Shown piece by piece: positions 18,783 to 31,379 of a DNA stretch of 64,000 nt (position 1 is its first letter; each line of letters opens with the position of its first letter). The notes below the pieces were generated by a model that had not been told where the DNA came from, did not search any database, and worked only from the letters and a program-made list of their open reading frames with translations. This DNA is from an uncultured Holophagaceae bacterium. Lineage in GTDB: Bacteria; Acidobacteriota; Holophagae; Holophagales; Holophagaceae. Both the position numbers and the translations under genes were made by a program. The stretch spans positions 1 to 64,000 of the forward strand of contig CAIZZF010000025.1 of assembly GCA_903937385.1 (NCBI GenBank). Reading direction: 5' to 3'.

Positions 18783-18813
18783 TTCTCGGTATCGGCGCAG
18801 CCGATACCGAGAA
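18783..18813. terminator. Perfect 14-bp hairpin between convergent genes
   Basis: TTCTCGGTATCGGC-GCA-GCCGATACCGAGAA between the DUF2231 gene and alaS; no clear T tract. Confidence 0.55.
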
Positions 18814-18831
18814 GGTGCAAATGCTGTAAAC

Positions 18832-21453
<2,622 letters not shown>

Positions 21454-21494
21454 GGTGTTTCCAGGGGGTCAAACGATCGCTTGTAATGAAGAAA

Positions 21495-21521
21495 CGCAGA
21501 GCGGGCAGTGCCCGCTCTGCG
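21495..21521 (-). terminator. Intrinsic terminator downstream of purH
   Basis: CGCAGAGCGGGCACTGCCCGCTCTGCG followed by TTTCTT on the minus strand. Confidence 0.7.
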
Positions 21522-21540
21522 CGCGGGGGCCGGTAGAATC

Positions 21541-23085
21541 CTAATGCCGAAAGTGTCTCATTCCGGTGAAGAACAGCCAGACACCCAGCTTCTGGGCCGT
21601 GGCGATGACCTCGTTGTCGCGCAGACTGCCCCCGGGCTCCACCACGGCGGTGACGCCATGGCTGGCGGCCAGCTCGACGCCGTCCGGGAAGGGGAAGAAG
21701 GCGTCGCTGCCCAGGACCGCGCCCCGGGCCTTGTCGCCAGCCTTGCGGCAGGCGATCTCGACCGAGTCCACGCGGCTCATCTGGCCCGCGCCAATGCCCA
21801 CGGTGGCGCCGTCCTTCACCAGCACGATGGCGTTAGACTTCACGGCCTTGGCCACCCGCTGGGCCAGCACCAGGTCCTCCGTCCGGGGCTTCACGCCCGG
21901 GCCGCTGGCCTTGATCTCCCACTCCTCGAAGGGCACGAAGGCATCGTCCGCACGCTGTGCCAGGAAGCCGCCGCCGATGGACCGGATATCCAGGCCCTTG
22001 GCGCTCTGGGGCCATTGGTCGGGGGTCTGGAGGATGCGGAGCTGCTTCTTGGTGGCGAACACCTCCAGGGCCTCGCCCGTGAAGGCGGGGGCCAGGATGA
22101 CCTCCCAGAAGTTCTGGGCCATGACGCGGGCGACCTCGGCGCCCACGGGACGGTTGAAGGCCACGATGCCGCCGAAGGCGCTGATGGGATCCCCCGCCTG
22201 GGCGCGCATGAAGGCCTCCAGCGCGTGGGGACCCTGGCCCACGCCGCAGGGGTTGTTGTGCTTGACGATGACGCAGGCCGGGGCCAGAAACTGCCAGACC
22301 AGGCGGGCGCTGGCGTCGGCGTCGAGCAGGTTGTTGAAGCTGAGTTCCTTGCCCTGGTGCTGGAGGCAGGAGGCCATGCCCTCGACCTTGCAGCCGGGCT
22401 CCACATAGAAGGCCGCGGGCTGGTGGGGGTTCTCGCCGTAGCGCAGGCCCTGCTTCTGGACCAGGTTCAGGGCGAGGTGGTGGGGCAGCTCCGAGGCCTT
22501 GCCGGCCTTCAGCTCCCGCTCCATCCAGCCGGAGATGGCGGCATCGTAGGCGGCGGTCCGGCGGAAGGCCTCCAGGGCGCAGCGACGGCGGTCCTCCAGG
22601 CTCCAGGTGCCCGCCTGGAGCTTCTCCAGGAAGGGGCCGTACTGGTCCGGGTCCGTCAGAACCGTTACGGAGGCGTGGTTCTTGGAGGCGCTGCGGATCA
22701 TGCTGGGGCCGCCGATGTCGATCTGCTCGATGGCCTCGGCGGCGGTGACGCCCTCGCGGGCGATGGTGGCCTCGAAGGGATAGAGGTTGATGATCACCAG
22801 GTCGATGGGCTCGATGCCCTGGGCCTTGGCGTCAGCGACATGGTCGGCCAGGTCGCGGCGGAACAGCAGACCGCCGTGGATGCGGGGATGCAGCGTCTTC
22901 ACGCGGCCATCGAAGCACTCAGGAGCGCCGGTGTAGCTGGCGACTTCGATGGCTTCGAGCCGGGCTTCCTGGAGGGTGCGCAGGGTGCCGCCCGTGGCCA
23001 GGATCCGCCAGCCCTGGGCCAGCAGGCCCTCGGCCAGGGGAAGAAGCCCCGTCTTGTCGTAGACCGAGATCAATGCCGTTGGCAT
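21541..23085 (-). CDS. purH: Bifunctional AICAR formyltransferase/IMP cyclohydrolase
   Basis: 514 aa; ALISVYDKTGLLPLAEGL, TLHPRIHGGLL, KHNNPCGVG, GAGQMSRVDS. Confidence 0.96.
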   Translation of the reverse strand: MPTALISVYDKTGLLPLAEGLLAQGWRILATGGTLRTLQEARLEAIEVASYTGAPECFDGRVKTLHPRIHGGLLFRRDLADHVADAKAQGIEPIDLVIINLYPFEATIAREGVTAAEAIEQIDIGGPSMIRSASKNHASVTVLTDPDQYGPFLEKLQAGTWSLEDRRRCALEAFRRTAAYDAAISGWMERELKAGKASELPHHLALNLVQKQGLRYGENPHQPAAFYVEPGCKVEGMASCLQHQGKELSFNNLLDADASARLVWQFLAPACVIVKHNNPCGVGQGPHALEAFMRAQAGDPISAFGGIVAFNRPVGAEVARVMAQNFWEVILAPAFTGEALEVFATKKQLRILQTPDQWPQSAKGLDIRSIGGGFLAQRADDAFVPFEEWEIKASGPGVKPRTEDLVLAQRVAKAVKSNAIVLVKDGATVGIGAGQMSRVDSVEIACRKAGDKARGAVLGSDAFFPFPDGVELAASHGVTAVVEPGGSLRDNEVIATAQKLGVWLFFTGMRHFRH

Positions 23086-23200
23086 GGCTGCCCCCTGAAC
23101 CCTTTATTTTTCCATGCTTTCAGTGCTTCTGGATAGAGCGGGATGTCCAGGCTTGGGTTCGGGGGAATTTGACCGAATAGAGAAGGGATGGGAGGGGCCG

Positions 23201-23539
23201 ATGGATGTCCAGGTCGAGGTTCAGTTCACGGTCCAGCACACGCTGGAGCAGCTGAAGGCTGAATTCGTCAAGCGGGGCCATATCCCGGATTGGAAGACCC
23301 CGGAGGATGGCGGGGCCCCGGACCTGTTCTTCGAGACCCGGCTGGTGAGCCTCACCCTGTCCTCTGAAAAGGACCGCTCGGCCTGGTTTGTCTTCTCCCT
23401 GGAGGCCACTGGAGAGCTGCGCAAGCGGGTGGTCATCCCGAATGTGACTCCCGCCACAGTGAACCTGGATATCCCGGATCTGGAGGATTTCCTGGATTTC
23501 TGCCGGCAGTGCATGGTGGGCGCCGTCGGAAGGGGCTGA
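23201..23539 (+). CDS. Hypothetical protein
   Basis: 112 aa, SD GGGAGGGG; no family recognised. Confidence 0.6.
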   Translation: MDVQVEVQFTVQHTLEQLKAEFVKRGHIPDWKTPEDGGAPDLFFETRLVSLTLSSEKDRSAWFVFSLEATGELRKRVVIPNVTPATVNLDIPDLEDFLDFCRQCMVGAVGRG

Positions 23540-23641
23540 GGAGTTGGTACGGAATAACCGTTGCCATCGCTGGCTCCCCCGAGGAACCGATCTTTACCTG
23601 CGAGGCATCAAGCCCCATTCTGGAAGCCCTGGAGTGGGCCC

Positions 23642-25090
23642 ATGCCGACGATCAAGATCAACGACGTTGAACTCAGCGTGAACCCCGGCACGCTGGTGCT
23701 GGACGCCTGCCGACAGGTGGGCATCGACATCCCCCACTACTGCTATCACCCCGCGCTCACGCCGGTGGCCACCTGCCGCATGTGCCTGGTGGACATCAAG
23801 GGCCAGCCGAAGCTCGCCACGAGCTGCACCACCACGGTGCCCCCCGCGCCCAAGGACAAACCCGATGCGGTGGTGATGGAGGTCTTCACCAACACGCCCG
23901 CCGTGGCCGATGCCCGCGCCGGCGTGATGGAGTTCCTGCTCATCAACCACCCGCTCGACTGCCCCATCTGCGACCAGGCCGGTGAGTGCAAGCTGCAGGA
24001 CTACTCCTACAACTACGGCAGCGGCGACTCCCGGATGGTCGAGGCCAAGCGCCACTACCGCTATGAGGACCTGGGCGCCAAGATCGTCATCGACAAGAAC
24101 CGCTGCATCCACTGCACCCGCTGCGTCCGCTTCACCCGCGAGATCAGCGGCGGCGGTGAGCTGACCGTGGCCAACCGGGGTTCCCGGCTGGAAGTCACCA
24201 CCTTCTCCGGGCTGTCCCTGGACCAGAACCCCTTCGCGGGGAACGTGGTGGACCTCTGCCCCGTGGGCGCCCTCACCAGCCGCGACTTCCGGTTCCGCAA
24301 GCGGGTCTGGTATCTCAAGAGCGCGCCGTCCATCAGCCGCTGCTCGGCCCTGGGCAATCCCATCTGGATCGACCACGAGGGCAACAAGGCCTACCGCCTT
24401 CGTCCCCGCCCCACCGAGGGCAAGGAGACCACCCTCTTCATCACGGATGCCGAGCGCTACGCCTACGAGTTCCTCAACCGCTCGGGCGCCGCCCCCACCC
24501 CCCGTCTCAAGGGTGCCCCGGCCACGGCCGAAGCCATCCGCGAGGCCCTGCAGGCCGCGGGTCCCGTGGCGGTGATCGGCCAGGGCACCTTTGGCTGTGA
24601 CACCGCCCAGCGCCTGGGTGAGCTGGCCTCCGCGCCCGAGCTGCGCTATGGCAGCGGCGACCGGACCCTCCCCATCCTGCTGCCCCGGTTCCAGACCAGT
24701 GCCGACGGCATCCTGAACCGCCGCGGCTTCACGGAGCGGGGCTTCCGCTTCGGGGCCCTCGAGGAACTGCTGGGCAAGGTGCAGCAGGGGGCGGTCAAGG
24801 CCGTGGTGCTGCTGCACGACGCCGCCTTCACCAGTGCCGCCGAGACCGCGCTGCTGGGCCAGATCCTCCAGGCCGCGCCGTTCAGCCTGGCCCTGGAAGT
24901 GGCGCCCTCGGACCTGGGCCTCCAGGCCTCCGCCTGGCTGCCCATCACAAACCACGCCGAGGAGAGCGACTTCATCGTCAACCACGACGGCGAGCTGCGC
25001 CGCTACCAGAAGGCCCTGCAGGCGCCCAAGGGCGTTCGCACCGTATCGGCCTGGGTGAAGGAACTCGTGGCGGTTCCCGCCCTGGCCTAG
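23642..25090 (+). CDS. NuoG-like Fe-S protein (NADH-quinone oxidoreductase subunit G), short
   Basis: 482 aa; 2Fe-2S (HYCYHP...CRMCLV...TSC), His-Cys 4Fe-4S (HPLDCPICDQAGECKLQD), CIHCTRCVRFTREI, NVVDLCPVGALTS. Confidence 0.88.
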   Translation: MPTIKINDVELSVNPGTLVLDACRQVGIDIPHYCYHPALTPVATCRMCLVDIKGQPKLATSCTTTVPPAPKDKPDAVVMEVFTNTPAVADARAGVMEFLLINHPLDCPICDQAGECKLQDYSYNYGSGDSRMVEAKRHYRYEDLGAKIVIDKNRCIHCTRCVRFTREISGGGELTVANRGSRLEVTTFSGLSLDQNPFAGNVVDLCPVGALTSRDFRFRKRVWYLKSAPSISRCSALGNPIWIDHEGNKAYRLRPRPTEGKETTLFITDAERYAYEFLNRSGAAPTPRLKGAPATAEAIREALQAAGPVAVIGQGTFGCDTAQRLGELASAPELRYGSGDRTLPILLPRFQTSADGILNRRGFTERGFRFGALEELLGKVQQGAVKAVVLLHDAAFTSAAETALLGQILQAAPFSLALEVAPSDLGLQASAWLPITNHAEESDFIVNHDGELRRYQKALQAPKGVRTVSAWVKELVAVPALA

Positions 25091-25110
25091 CCCCGCATCA
25101 AACACACATG

Positions 25111-25139
25111 AAAAACGGGCGCCGCTGGCGCCCGTTTTT
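25111..25139. terminator. Bidirectional intrinsic terminator
   Basis: AAAAACGGGCGCC-GCT-GGCGCCCGTTTTT between convergent genes. Confidence 0.9.
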
Positions 25140-25162
25140 CATCCTGGAACAGTGGTTCGCGG

Positions 25163-25942
25163 CTACTTCTTCTGGACCTTGGCATCCTCGATGATCATCG
25201 AGTAGGTGTAGCCCGCACCGAAGTCCTTGTCCGTGGCCACGGTGCCCTTGGCGGTCACCACATCACCCTTGGCGGCCCCGTCCATGCTGGTCACCGTGAT
25301 GTCGTTCGTGCCCTTGCCGGCATCGCCGCTGCCGTCCTGGAGGTGCATCCAGTTCTTGCCCATGACGCCGGCGCTGTAGCGCACGACCTTGCCGCGGACG
25401 GTGACAGTCTTGCCCTTGAGGCTGCCCTTCTGGGCCCAGATCTCCGCCACGGTGCGCGCATCCGAGCCACTGGCCTTGTCGACCTTGCCCACCTCGATGG
25501 TCGCCGTGGTGTTGGCCACTTGGGCGTGGGGGTTGGCGCCGGGGGCGGGGGCTGCCGCGGCGGGGGTCGCGGGCGCGCCACCGGCAGGGGCCAGGTTGCC
25601 GAAGTAGATCTCGGGGAAGGTGCGCTTCAGGGTCTTGGACTCGAAGTTGTTCATGAGCATGGCGGAGGCGAGAGTGACCTCGGCGCCCTTCTCGATCTTG
25701 GCTTCGGGCACGGCGGCCCAGACCTCGCCCTTGGCGGTCTTGAGGCGCAGGTAGCAGTAGGGGGAGGCATCGATGCGCTCGAGCACCGTGCCGGTGATGG
25801 CATCGGCGCCTGCGGGAGCGGCAGGGGTGGCGGTCCCGGACTGGGTGGGGGCGGCCACGACGGCATCGGAGCCCTTGGATTTGCAAGACTGGAGGCCGAG
25901 GATGGCCGCCGCTGCGAGCAGAACTGGAACGAAAACGCGCAT
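25163..25942 (-). CDS. OB-fold-type lipoprotein
   Basis: 259 aa; lipobox LGLQSC; duplicated OB-like segment VRGKVVRYSAGVMGKNWMHLQDGSG. Confidence 0.6.
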   Translation of the reverse strand: MRVFVPVLLAAAAILGLQSCKSKGSDAVVAAPTQSGTATPAAPAGADAITGTVLERIDASPYCYLRLKTAKGEVWAAVPEAKIEKGAEVTLASAMLMNNFESKTLKRTFPEIYFGNLAPAGGAPATPAAAAPAPGANPHAQVANTTATIEVGKVDKASGSDARTVAEIWAQKGSLKGKTVTVRGKVVRYSAGVMGKNWMHLQDGSGDAGKGTNDITVTSMDGAAKGDVVTAKGTVATDKDFGAGYTYSMIIEDAKVQKK

Positions 25943-26048
25943 GAGTCAAACTCCTAGAAGGAACAGGGGACAGATCGGTCGGCCCTGAGCTCGGATCAAT
26001 CATCCCATATCAGAGCGCAAAGGCGCAGGGGGCAGGGCTCAGGCGTGA

Positions 26049-27005
26049 TCAAGTCCCGCTGCGGGCCGGATCATCCCAGAAGGGATAGAAGCAGTACCAC
26101 TGGCTGGGGTGCCGCCGGAGCAGGGCCTCCAGGTCGGCCACATAGGTCCGCATGCCCGCTTCGATGGCCGCCATGCGCTCGCCCCGGGCGCCCCGGATGG
26201 TGAGGGGTTCCCCGAAGCTGGCGTGGAACCGGCGCTCCTCATCTGTGTAGAGGAAGGTGGTGACGATGGGTGCGCCGGTCATGGCGGAGAGCTCCCAGGG
26301 GCCCCGGGGGAAGGGGACCTCCCGCCCGAAGAAGGGCATGGGCAGGCCGTTCAGACTGAAGTCCCGGTCCCCCTGCATGCCCACCATGGCGCCTTCCCGC
26401 AGCAGCTTTACCAGGGGCAGGGTGGAGAACCCGACGCCGTCCACAGGGACCCCCACCACGCCGCCCTGGGCGCGCAGCTGCTCCCGCAGTCGCTCCACGG
26501 CCTCGAAGCGGTCGGGCTTGTAGACGGCGTGGACCTTCAGGTCCCGGGAGCGGAGCAGGATGCCCCCCAGCTCGAAGTTGCCCGCGTGGGCGGTGAGCAG
26601 GATGACCCCCCGGCCCTGGGCGATGGCCGCGTCCAGGCGCTCCAGGCCCTCGATGCTGGCGAACTGGGCCAGGGCTTCCTCGACGGGGCGCTGGCCGTAA
26701 AAGAAGAAGTCCACCCAGGCCCGGGCATGCTGGCGCACCATCTCCCGGGACACCCGGTCCACTTCCGGATGGTTGGGGCCCCGGCCCAGCACCCGGGCGG
26801 TGTTGCCCAGGATGGCGTCCAGGTACTTGGGCCGCAGCGTCAGGAACGCGTTGGCGATCTGGTCGGCGACATCGTGGGCGCGCTCCCGCCGGGCGAAGGT
26901 GCGGGCCGCGACATGGAACAGCGGGAACAGGGAACCGAAGACTGCCTGGTAGAGCAGGCCCAGGACCCTGGACTCAGACTGCATGCGGTCCTGCATCAGC
27001 GCCAC
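26049..27005 (-). CDS. LpxL/HtrB-family lysophospholipid (lipid A) acyltransferase
   Basis: 318 aa; GRGVILLTAHAGNFELGG, GDRDFSLNGLPMPFFGREVPFPRGPWELSAMTGAPIV. Confidence 0.88.
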   Translation of the reverse strand: MALMQDRMQSESRVLGLLYQAVFGSLFPLFHVAARTFARRERAHDVADQIANAFLTLRPKYLDAILGNTARVLGRGPNHPEVDRVSREMVRQHARAWVDFFFYGQRPVEEALAQFASIEGLERLDAAIAQGRGVILLTAHAGNFELGGILLRSRDLKVHAVYKPDRFEAVERLREQLRAQGGVVGVPVDGVGFSTLPLVKLLREGAMVGMQGDRDFSLNGLPMPFFGREVPFPRGPWELSAMTGAPIVTTFLYTDEERRFHASFGEPLTIRGARGERMAAIEAGMRTYVADLEALLRRHPSQWYCFYPFWDDPARSGT

Positions 27006-28114
27006 ACGTTTTGGTTGGGGTTGCGAGTATCCATTTCCAGCCAGAGCCGCTGGAGGCTCTGCAGGCGCTCCGGGTAAGCCAGCTCCAGGCGGTCCAGGGT
27101 CTCGTCGTCCTCGGGATCGAAGGCGCAGGGCTCTTCCAGCACTTCGGCGGGGAACTCAGGGAAGACCTGGGCCAGCAGGGCCCGGTCGAAGCCCCGCACG
27201 CTGAGGGTGCGGATGCCTGGCGTGTCCACGAGGATCCCGCCGTCGGCGCCCTCCGCCTGGGCCAGGGGCAGCCAGCGGGCCGCGGTGGTGGTCTGTTTGC
27301 CGGTGCCGAACTTGGTGAGGGTACCGGTCTTCAGGACCGAGTCGGGGCGCAGGGCGTTCACCAGGGTGCTCTTGCCGACCCCGCTGTGGCCCAGTAGCAC
27401 CACCACGCGGTCCCGCAGCAGCGCGCGCAGAGGCTCGATGCCCTCGCCCTTCAGGGCCGAGGTCTCATGGATGGCGACGCCCTGCTCCCGGAGGGGATCA
27501 AGTTCGGGCAGGGTGTCCTTCTTGGCGGCCCGGTCCCGCTTGGTGATCAGGATGCGGAAGGTGAGGCCGGCGTCCAGGGCCAGCAGCTGGGCCCGCTCCA
27601 GGAGGCCCGGCCGCAGGGGCGGGTCCACCACGGCGGCGCAGATCCACAGCTCGTCGGCGTTGGCGCAGATGAGCTGCCAGGGCTCGCGGTCATCGCTGCC
27701 GCCCCGCTTGAGCAGCGACTTTCGCGGCATCACGGCCACGACCTGGCCCTGGGGCCGCTTGGCATCCGTGGCCTCCACGGGCATGGGGGCATAGCGCACC
27801 CGGTCTCCGCAGACCAGGTGGACCCCCTTGAGCTTGCCCCCCAGGGTGGCGCAGAGGACCGAGTGATCGGCGAGCTCCAGGTCCACCCACTGGCTGTGGC
27901 GCTGGATCAGCGTGGCCTCGGGGAGGTGCAGCCAGGGTGTGGGGTCTGGCAGGCGCAGCAGGGCCTGGGCATCGTGGGCTTCGATGCCGGTCTCGAGCCG
28001 CTCCGCCCGCCGCTGGCGCCGCTTGCTGTCCGTGGCCCGCTCGCCGGAGTAGACCTCCCGGTGGTCCAGATCCTGAGCCTCCCGGCTCTGGCCCAGGCGG
28101 AACTTGCGGGACAT
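26996..28114 (-). CDS. rsgA: Ribosome small subunit-dependent GTPase A (zinc motif degenerate)
   Basis: Circularly permuted GTPase: ITKRD before GHSGVGKSTLVNAL and DTPGIR; overlaps the acyltransferase by 10 nt. Confidence 0.9.
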   Translation of the reverse strand: MSRKFRLGQSREAQDLDHREVYSGERATDSKRRQRRAERLETGIEAHDAQALLRLPDPTPWLHLPEATLIQRHSQWVDLELADHSVLCATLGGKLKGVHLVCGDRVRYAPMPVEATDAKRPQGQVVAVMPRKSLLKRGGSDDREPWQLICANADELWICAAVVDPPLRPGLLERAQLLALDAGLTFRILITKRDRAAKKDTLPELDPLREQGVAIHETSALKGEGIEPLRALLRDRVVVLLGHSGVGKSTLVNALRPDSVLKTGTLTKFGTGKQTTTAARWLPLAQAEGADGGILVDTPGIRTLSVRGFDRALLAQVFPEFPAEVLEEPCAFDPEDDETLDRLELAYPERLQSLQRLWLEMDTRNPNQNVWR

Positions 28115-28130
28115 CAGGCGGCCAGGGACA

Positions 28131-28706
28131 TCAGGCTCGGCCCGCGAACTCGCCGGTCTCGGTGCTGACCTTCACCTTCTCGCCCTCCTTGATGAAGAGG
28201 GGCACCTTGATCTCGATGCCGGTCTCCAGCTTGGCGGGCTTGGTGACGTTGCCACTGGCCGTGTCGCCGCGGGCGCCGGGCTCCGTGTAGGTGATGGTCA
28301 GCTCCACCTGGGTGGGCATCTGCAGGCCGATGGGGTTGCCATTGAACTTCTGGATCTGCACCATGAGGCCCTCGGTGAGGTAGTCCAGGGCGTCGCCGAG
28401 GAGGTCCGGGCCGAGGGTGTGGGTCTCGTAGGTCTCCTGGTCCATGAAGTGGGAGCCCTCTTTATCGCTGTAGAGGTAGCTGGAGTCCTGGAGGACGAGA
28501 TCCGGCTCCTTGAACTTGTCGCCGGCCTTGAAGGTCTTGTCGAAGACGGCCCGGGTCAGCAGGTTCCGCATCTTGATGCGAACCAGGGTCTGCCCGCCCC
28601 GGGCTGTGGGGGTCGAAATCTCCACGTCCAGGCAGTGATAGGGGGTGTCCTCGAGTTCGAAGAACATCTTGCGCTTGATCTCGATGGCTTCGAGCAGGGC
28701 GGCCAT
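28131..28706 (-). CDS. efp: Elongation factor P (EfpL/YeiP-like loop)
   Basis: 191 aa C-terminal part of ORF 28131..29522; KMRNLLTRAVFDKTFKAGDKF, FMDQETYET, YTEPGARGDTASGNVTKPAKLETG. Confidence 0.9.
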   Translation of the reverse strand: MAALLEAIEIKRKMFFELEDTPYHCLDVEISTPTARGGQTLVRIKMRNLLTRAVFDKTFKAGDKFKEPDLVLQDSSYLYSDKEGSHFMDQETYETHTLGPDLLGDALDYLTEGLMVQIQKFNGNPIGLQMPTQVELTITYTEPGARGDTASGNVTKPAKLETGIEIKVPLFIKEGEKVKVSTETGEFAGRA

Positions 28707-28781
28707 GGGAACTCCAGTGGGTCGAATCCTCGATTCTACCTCGACTCCGGGAGGCGGTCTCGCGGTTAGAATCTCAGTTCC

Positions 28782-30002
28782 ATGGCGGACCCCAAGACCA
28801 TCGGCAGGTATCAGGTCCTGCGCCCCATCGGTCAGGGGGGCATGGGGACGGTCTACCTGGCTGAGGATCCCCTGCTCAAGCGGCGGGTGGCCATCAAGGT
28901 GATTCGCGTTACCGGGGCCGCCCGGCGCCAGGCCATGTTGCGGTTCCGCCGCGAGGCCGAGATCAGCGCCCAGCTCAACCACCCCAACCTGGTGACCGTC
29001 TTCGATGTGGGTGTGGAGGAGGAGCTGGGCCCCTTCCTGGCCATGGAATACGTCGAAGGGAAGAGCCTCGACAAGCACATCAAGGAGAAGAGCCTCGATC
29101 AGGAGACCGCCACGCGGGTGCTGATCCAGGCCATGCGGGCCCTGCGGGCGGCCCACCGGCAGGCCATCCTCCACCGCGACGTGAAGCCGGAGAACATCCT
29201 GCTCAGCGAAGAGGGCCGGGCCAAGCTCATGGACTTCGGCATCGCCCGGAGCATGGGGCACAGTGGCATGGATGCCGAGGACTCCCTGGAGCTGCCTGCG
29301 CCCGGGGCCGAAGGCACGGAGAGCTATGCCCAGACCATCGCCCTGCGGCTGACCATGACCGGGGACTTCCTCGGATCGCCCGCCTACGCCCCGCCGGAGG
29401 TCTTGCGAGGCGGCGACGGCACGCCCGCCTCGGACCGCTACAGCTTTGCCGCCACCGCCTTCGAGCTGCTGACGGGCCAGCTGCCCCACCCTGGCAGCGG
29501 CATCACGGAGATCATCGTCCACATCCTGCGGGAGCCGGTGATCCTGCCGCCGGGCCTCTCCCCGAAGCTGGCGGCGGTGTTCAACCGGGCGCTCGCCGTC
29601 GATCCCGACAACCGCTACACCACCCTGCCAGAGTTCATGGAGGAGCTCATCGACGCCCTGCCCGGACCGGCCAGCATGCGGGCCCGCCTCTTCGCGGCCC
29701 TGGGCCAGGAGGAGGACGGCAGCAGCGTGTCCACCGCCCGGTTCCGGATCGCGGAGCTGGGCCTGGAAGACAGCGGTCCAGCCCCCACGGTCACCCGGTC
29801 CCGATCGGGACGGGCACTGAAGATCGACCTTGCGGAGGATCCCGTCGAGAGCTACCTGGCGTCCCGGAAGGCCCCGGCGGGGTCCAGCCCCGGCCAGATC
29901 GACTGGGTCCGGATCCTCAAGTGGGCCGCCTTCACCTTCGTGATCCTCCAGCTCTTCTGGTGGCTGGCGCCTGCGATCTCCCGGTTCAGGCTGAAGTCCT
30001 GA
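28782..30002 (+). CDS. Ser/Thr protein kinase with C-terminal TM
   Basis: [62 protein letters not shown] near C-terminus. Confidence 0.95.
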   Translation: MADPKTIGRYQVLRPIGQGGMGTVYLAEDPLLKRRVAIKVIRVTGAARRQAMLRFRREAEISAQLNHPNLVTVFDVGVEEELGPFLAMEYVEGKSLDKHIKEKSLDQETATRVLIQAMRALRAAHRQAILHRDVKPENILLSEEGRAKLMDFGIARSMGHSGMDAEDSLELPAPGAEGTESYAQTIALRLTMTGDFLGSPAYAPPEVLRGGDGTPASDRYSFAATAFELLTGQLPHPGSGITEIIVHILREPVILPPGLSPKLAAVFNRALAVDPDNRYTTLPEFMEELIDALPGPASMRARLFAALGQEEDGSSVSTARFRIAELGLEDSGPAPTVTRSRSGRALKIDLAEDPVESYLASRKAPAGSSPGQIDWVRILKWAAFTFVILQLFWWLAPAISRFRLKS

Positions 30003-31343
30003 TCAGGCGAAGGCCCGCAGCAGCAGGAACTGGGTGCCGTTCCAGCAGGCATGGATGAGGATGGGGGTGCGGAGGCTGCCCGTGTGGCGCATGGCCAGCC
30101 CCAGGACCAGGCCGAGGGTGCTGAGGACGGGCAGCCCCGCGGGCTGGAGGTGGATGGCCCCGAAAAGCAGCGCGGACAGGCCCAGGGCCAGGGCCAGCTG
30201 CTGCCGCTGGGCCAGCACGGGCAGGAGGAAGCCGCGGAAGAGCAGTTCCTCGAAGCAGGGCGCCAGCAGGGTGACCGTCAGGAACAGGGCCAGGTTCGGG
30301 AGCCAGCCGCGCAGGCTGCGCAGCAGCTCCTGCAGGTCCCGCTGGGGACTCTGGTCGGGGTTCAGCAGCGGTCCCGTCAGTAGGGCCACGGCCAGCACCA
30401 GCAGCACCGCCAGCCCCAGGAAGGCGACGCCCCAGACGAGGTCCCGGCCCGCGCGACCCGGCGCGACCCGCTGCCAGAGCTCCCGCAGGCTGAGTCCCTC
30501 CGCCCAGCAGATCAGGCTGACCCCCAGCGCCGCGTGGAGGGCGTAGCCCAGGGGAATGGCCAGCCACCGGAGCCCGGGCCAGGGTGCCAGCAGCAGCCCC
30601 GCGAGGTTGCTGGCCAGGAAGAAGCCCAGGAACCAGGTGAGGAGGACCAGGGCTGCGGCCCGGCCCGACAGGGACCAGGTCGGCAGGGGCAGGGGCTGGG
30701 GCCGGTCTCGGGTCGCCAGCAGGTAGATGAGCAGGGCCAGGCCGCCCGCCGCGGCGCCCACCACCAGCAACCCCATGGCCGCGAGTCCGGCCAGGCGGGT
30801 CGCCAGGGTGCGCCGGGCCTGGGCACGCAGCGCCTCACCTCCGGACTCGCGGTCCCGGAGGCGGGCTTCCAGCAGGTCGGCGACATAGCCATCCCCGAGA
30901 CGGCGATGGACCTCGGTCCGGTCCGCGCGGCTGGGGAGGGGCGCCCCGGTGTAGGCGGCGAGGCAGACGCGCCGGAAGCCCGGACCCCCCGCTCCGCTCG
31001 GTGTGGTCGCGGCCAGCCAGCGCTCGGTCGGCTCCTGCTGCTCGCCGAGTTCCTCCCTCAGGACGGCCAGCAGGGCCCGGTCCCAGGGCTCCTTGGCCTG
31101 GCGCTCGGTCCGGGCCCAGTCCCGCGATGGCACGCCCCGCCGCAGGACCAAGCCCGGCCCCCCCAGGGCCACCTCCAGCAGGCGGCCCTGGAGGCTGGCC
31201 CGCTCCGAGGGGCGCTTGGCGCTGCGCTGGCGGGCCGAGAGGGTCAGCCCCGCCACCAGCAGGGCCAACAGGGCCAGCAGGGCGATGAGGGAATCAGCCC
31301 AGCGGCGGTCGGGGTGCCAGGACTGGCGGGGAAGGGCGGACAT
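30003..31343 (-). CDS. CPBP-family intramembrane metalloprotease
   Basis: 446 aa multi-TM; EELLFRGFLLPVL, FGAIHLQ, HACWNGTQF. Confidence 0.88.
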   Translation of the reverse strand: MSALPRQSWHPDRRWADSLIALLALLALLVAGLTLSARQRSAKRPSERASLQGRLLEVALGGPGLVLRRGVPSRDWARTERQAKEPWDRALLAVLREELGEQQEPTERWLAATTPSGAGGPGFRRVCLAAYTGAPLPSRADRTEVHRRLGDGYVADLLEARLRDRESGGEALRAQARRTLATRLAGLAAMGLLVVGAAAGGLALLIYLLATRDRPQPLPLPTWSLSGRAAALVLLTWFLGFFLASNLAGLLLAPWPGLRWLAIPLGYALHAALGVSLICWAEGLSLRELWQRVAPGRAGRDLVWGVAFLGLAVLLVLAVALLTGPLLNPDQSPQRDLQELLRSLRGWLPNLALFLTVTLLAPCFEELLFRGFLLPVLAQRQQLALALGLSALLFGAIHLQPAGLPVLSTLGLVLGLAMRHTGSLRTPILIHACWNGTQFLLLRAFA

Positions 31344-31379
31344 GGCTCCAGGCTACGCGAGTGGCGGCGTCCGGGTGCA

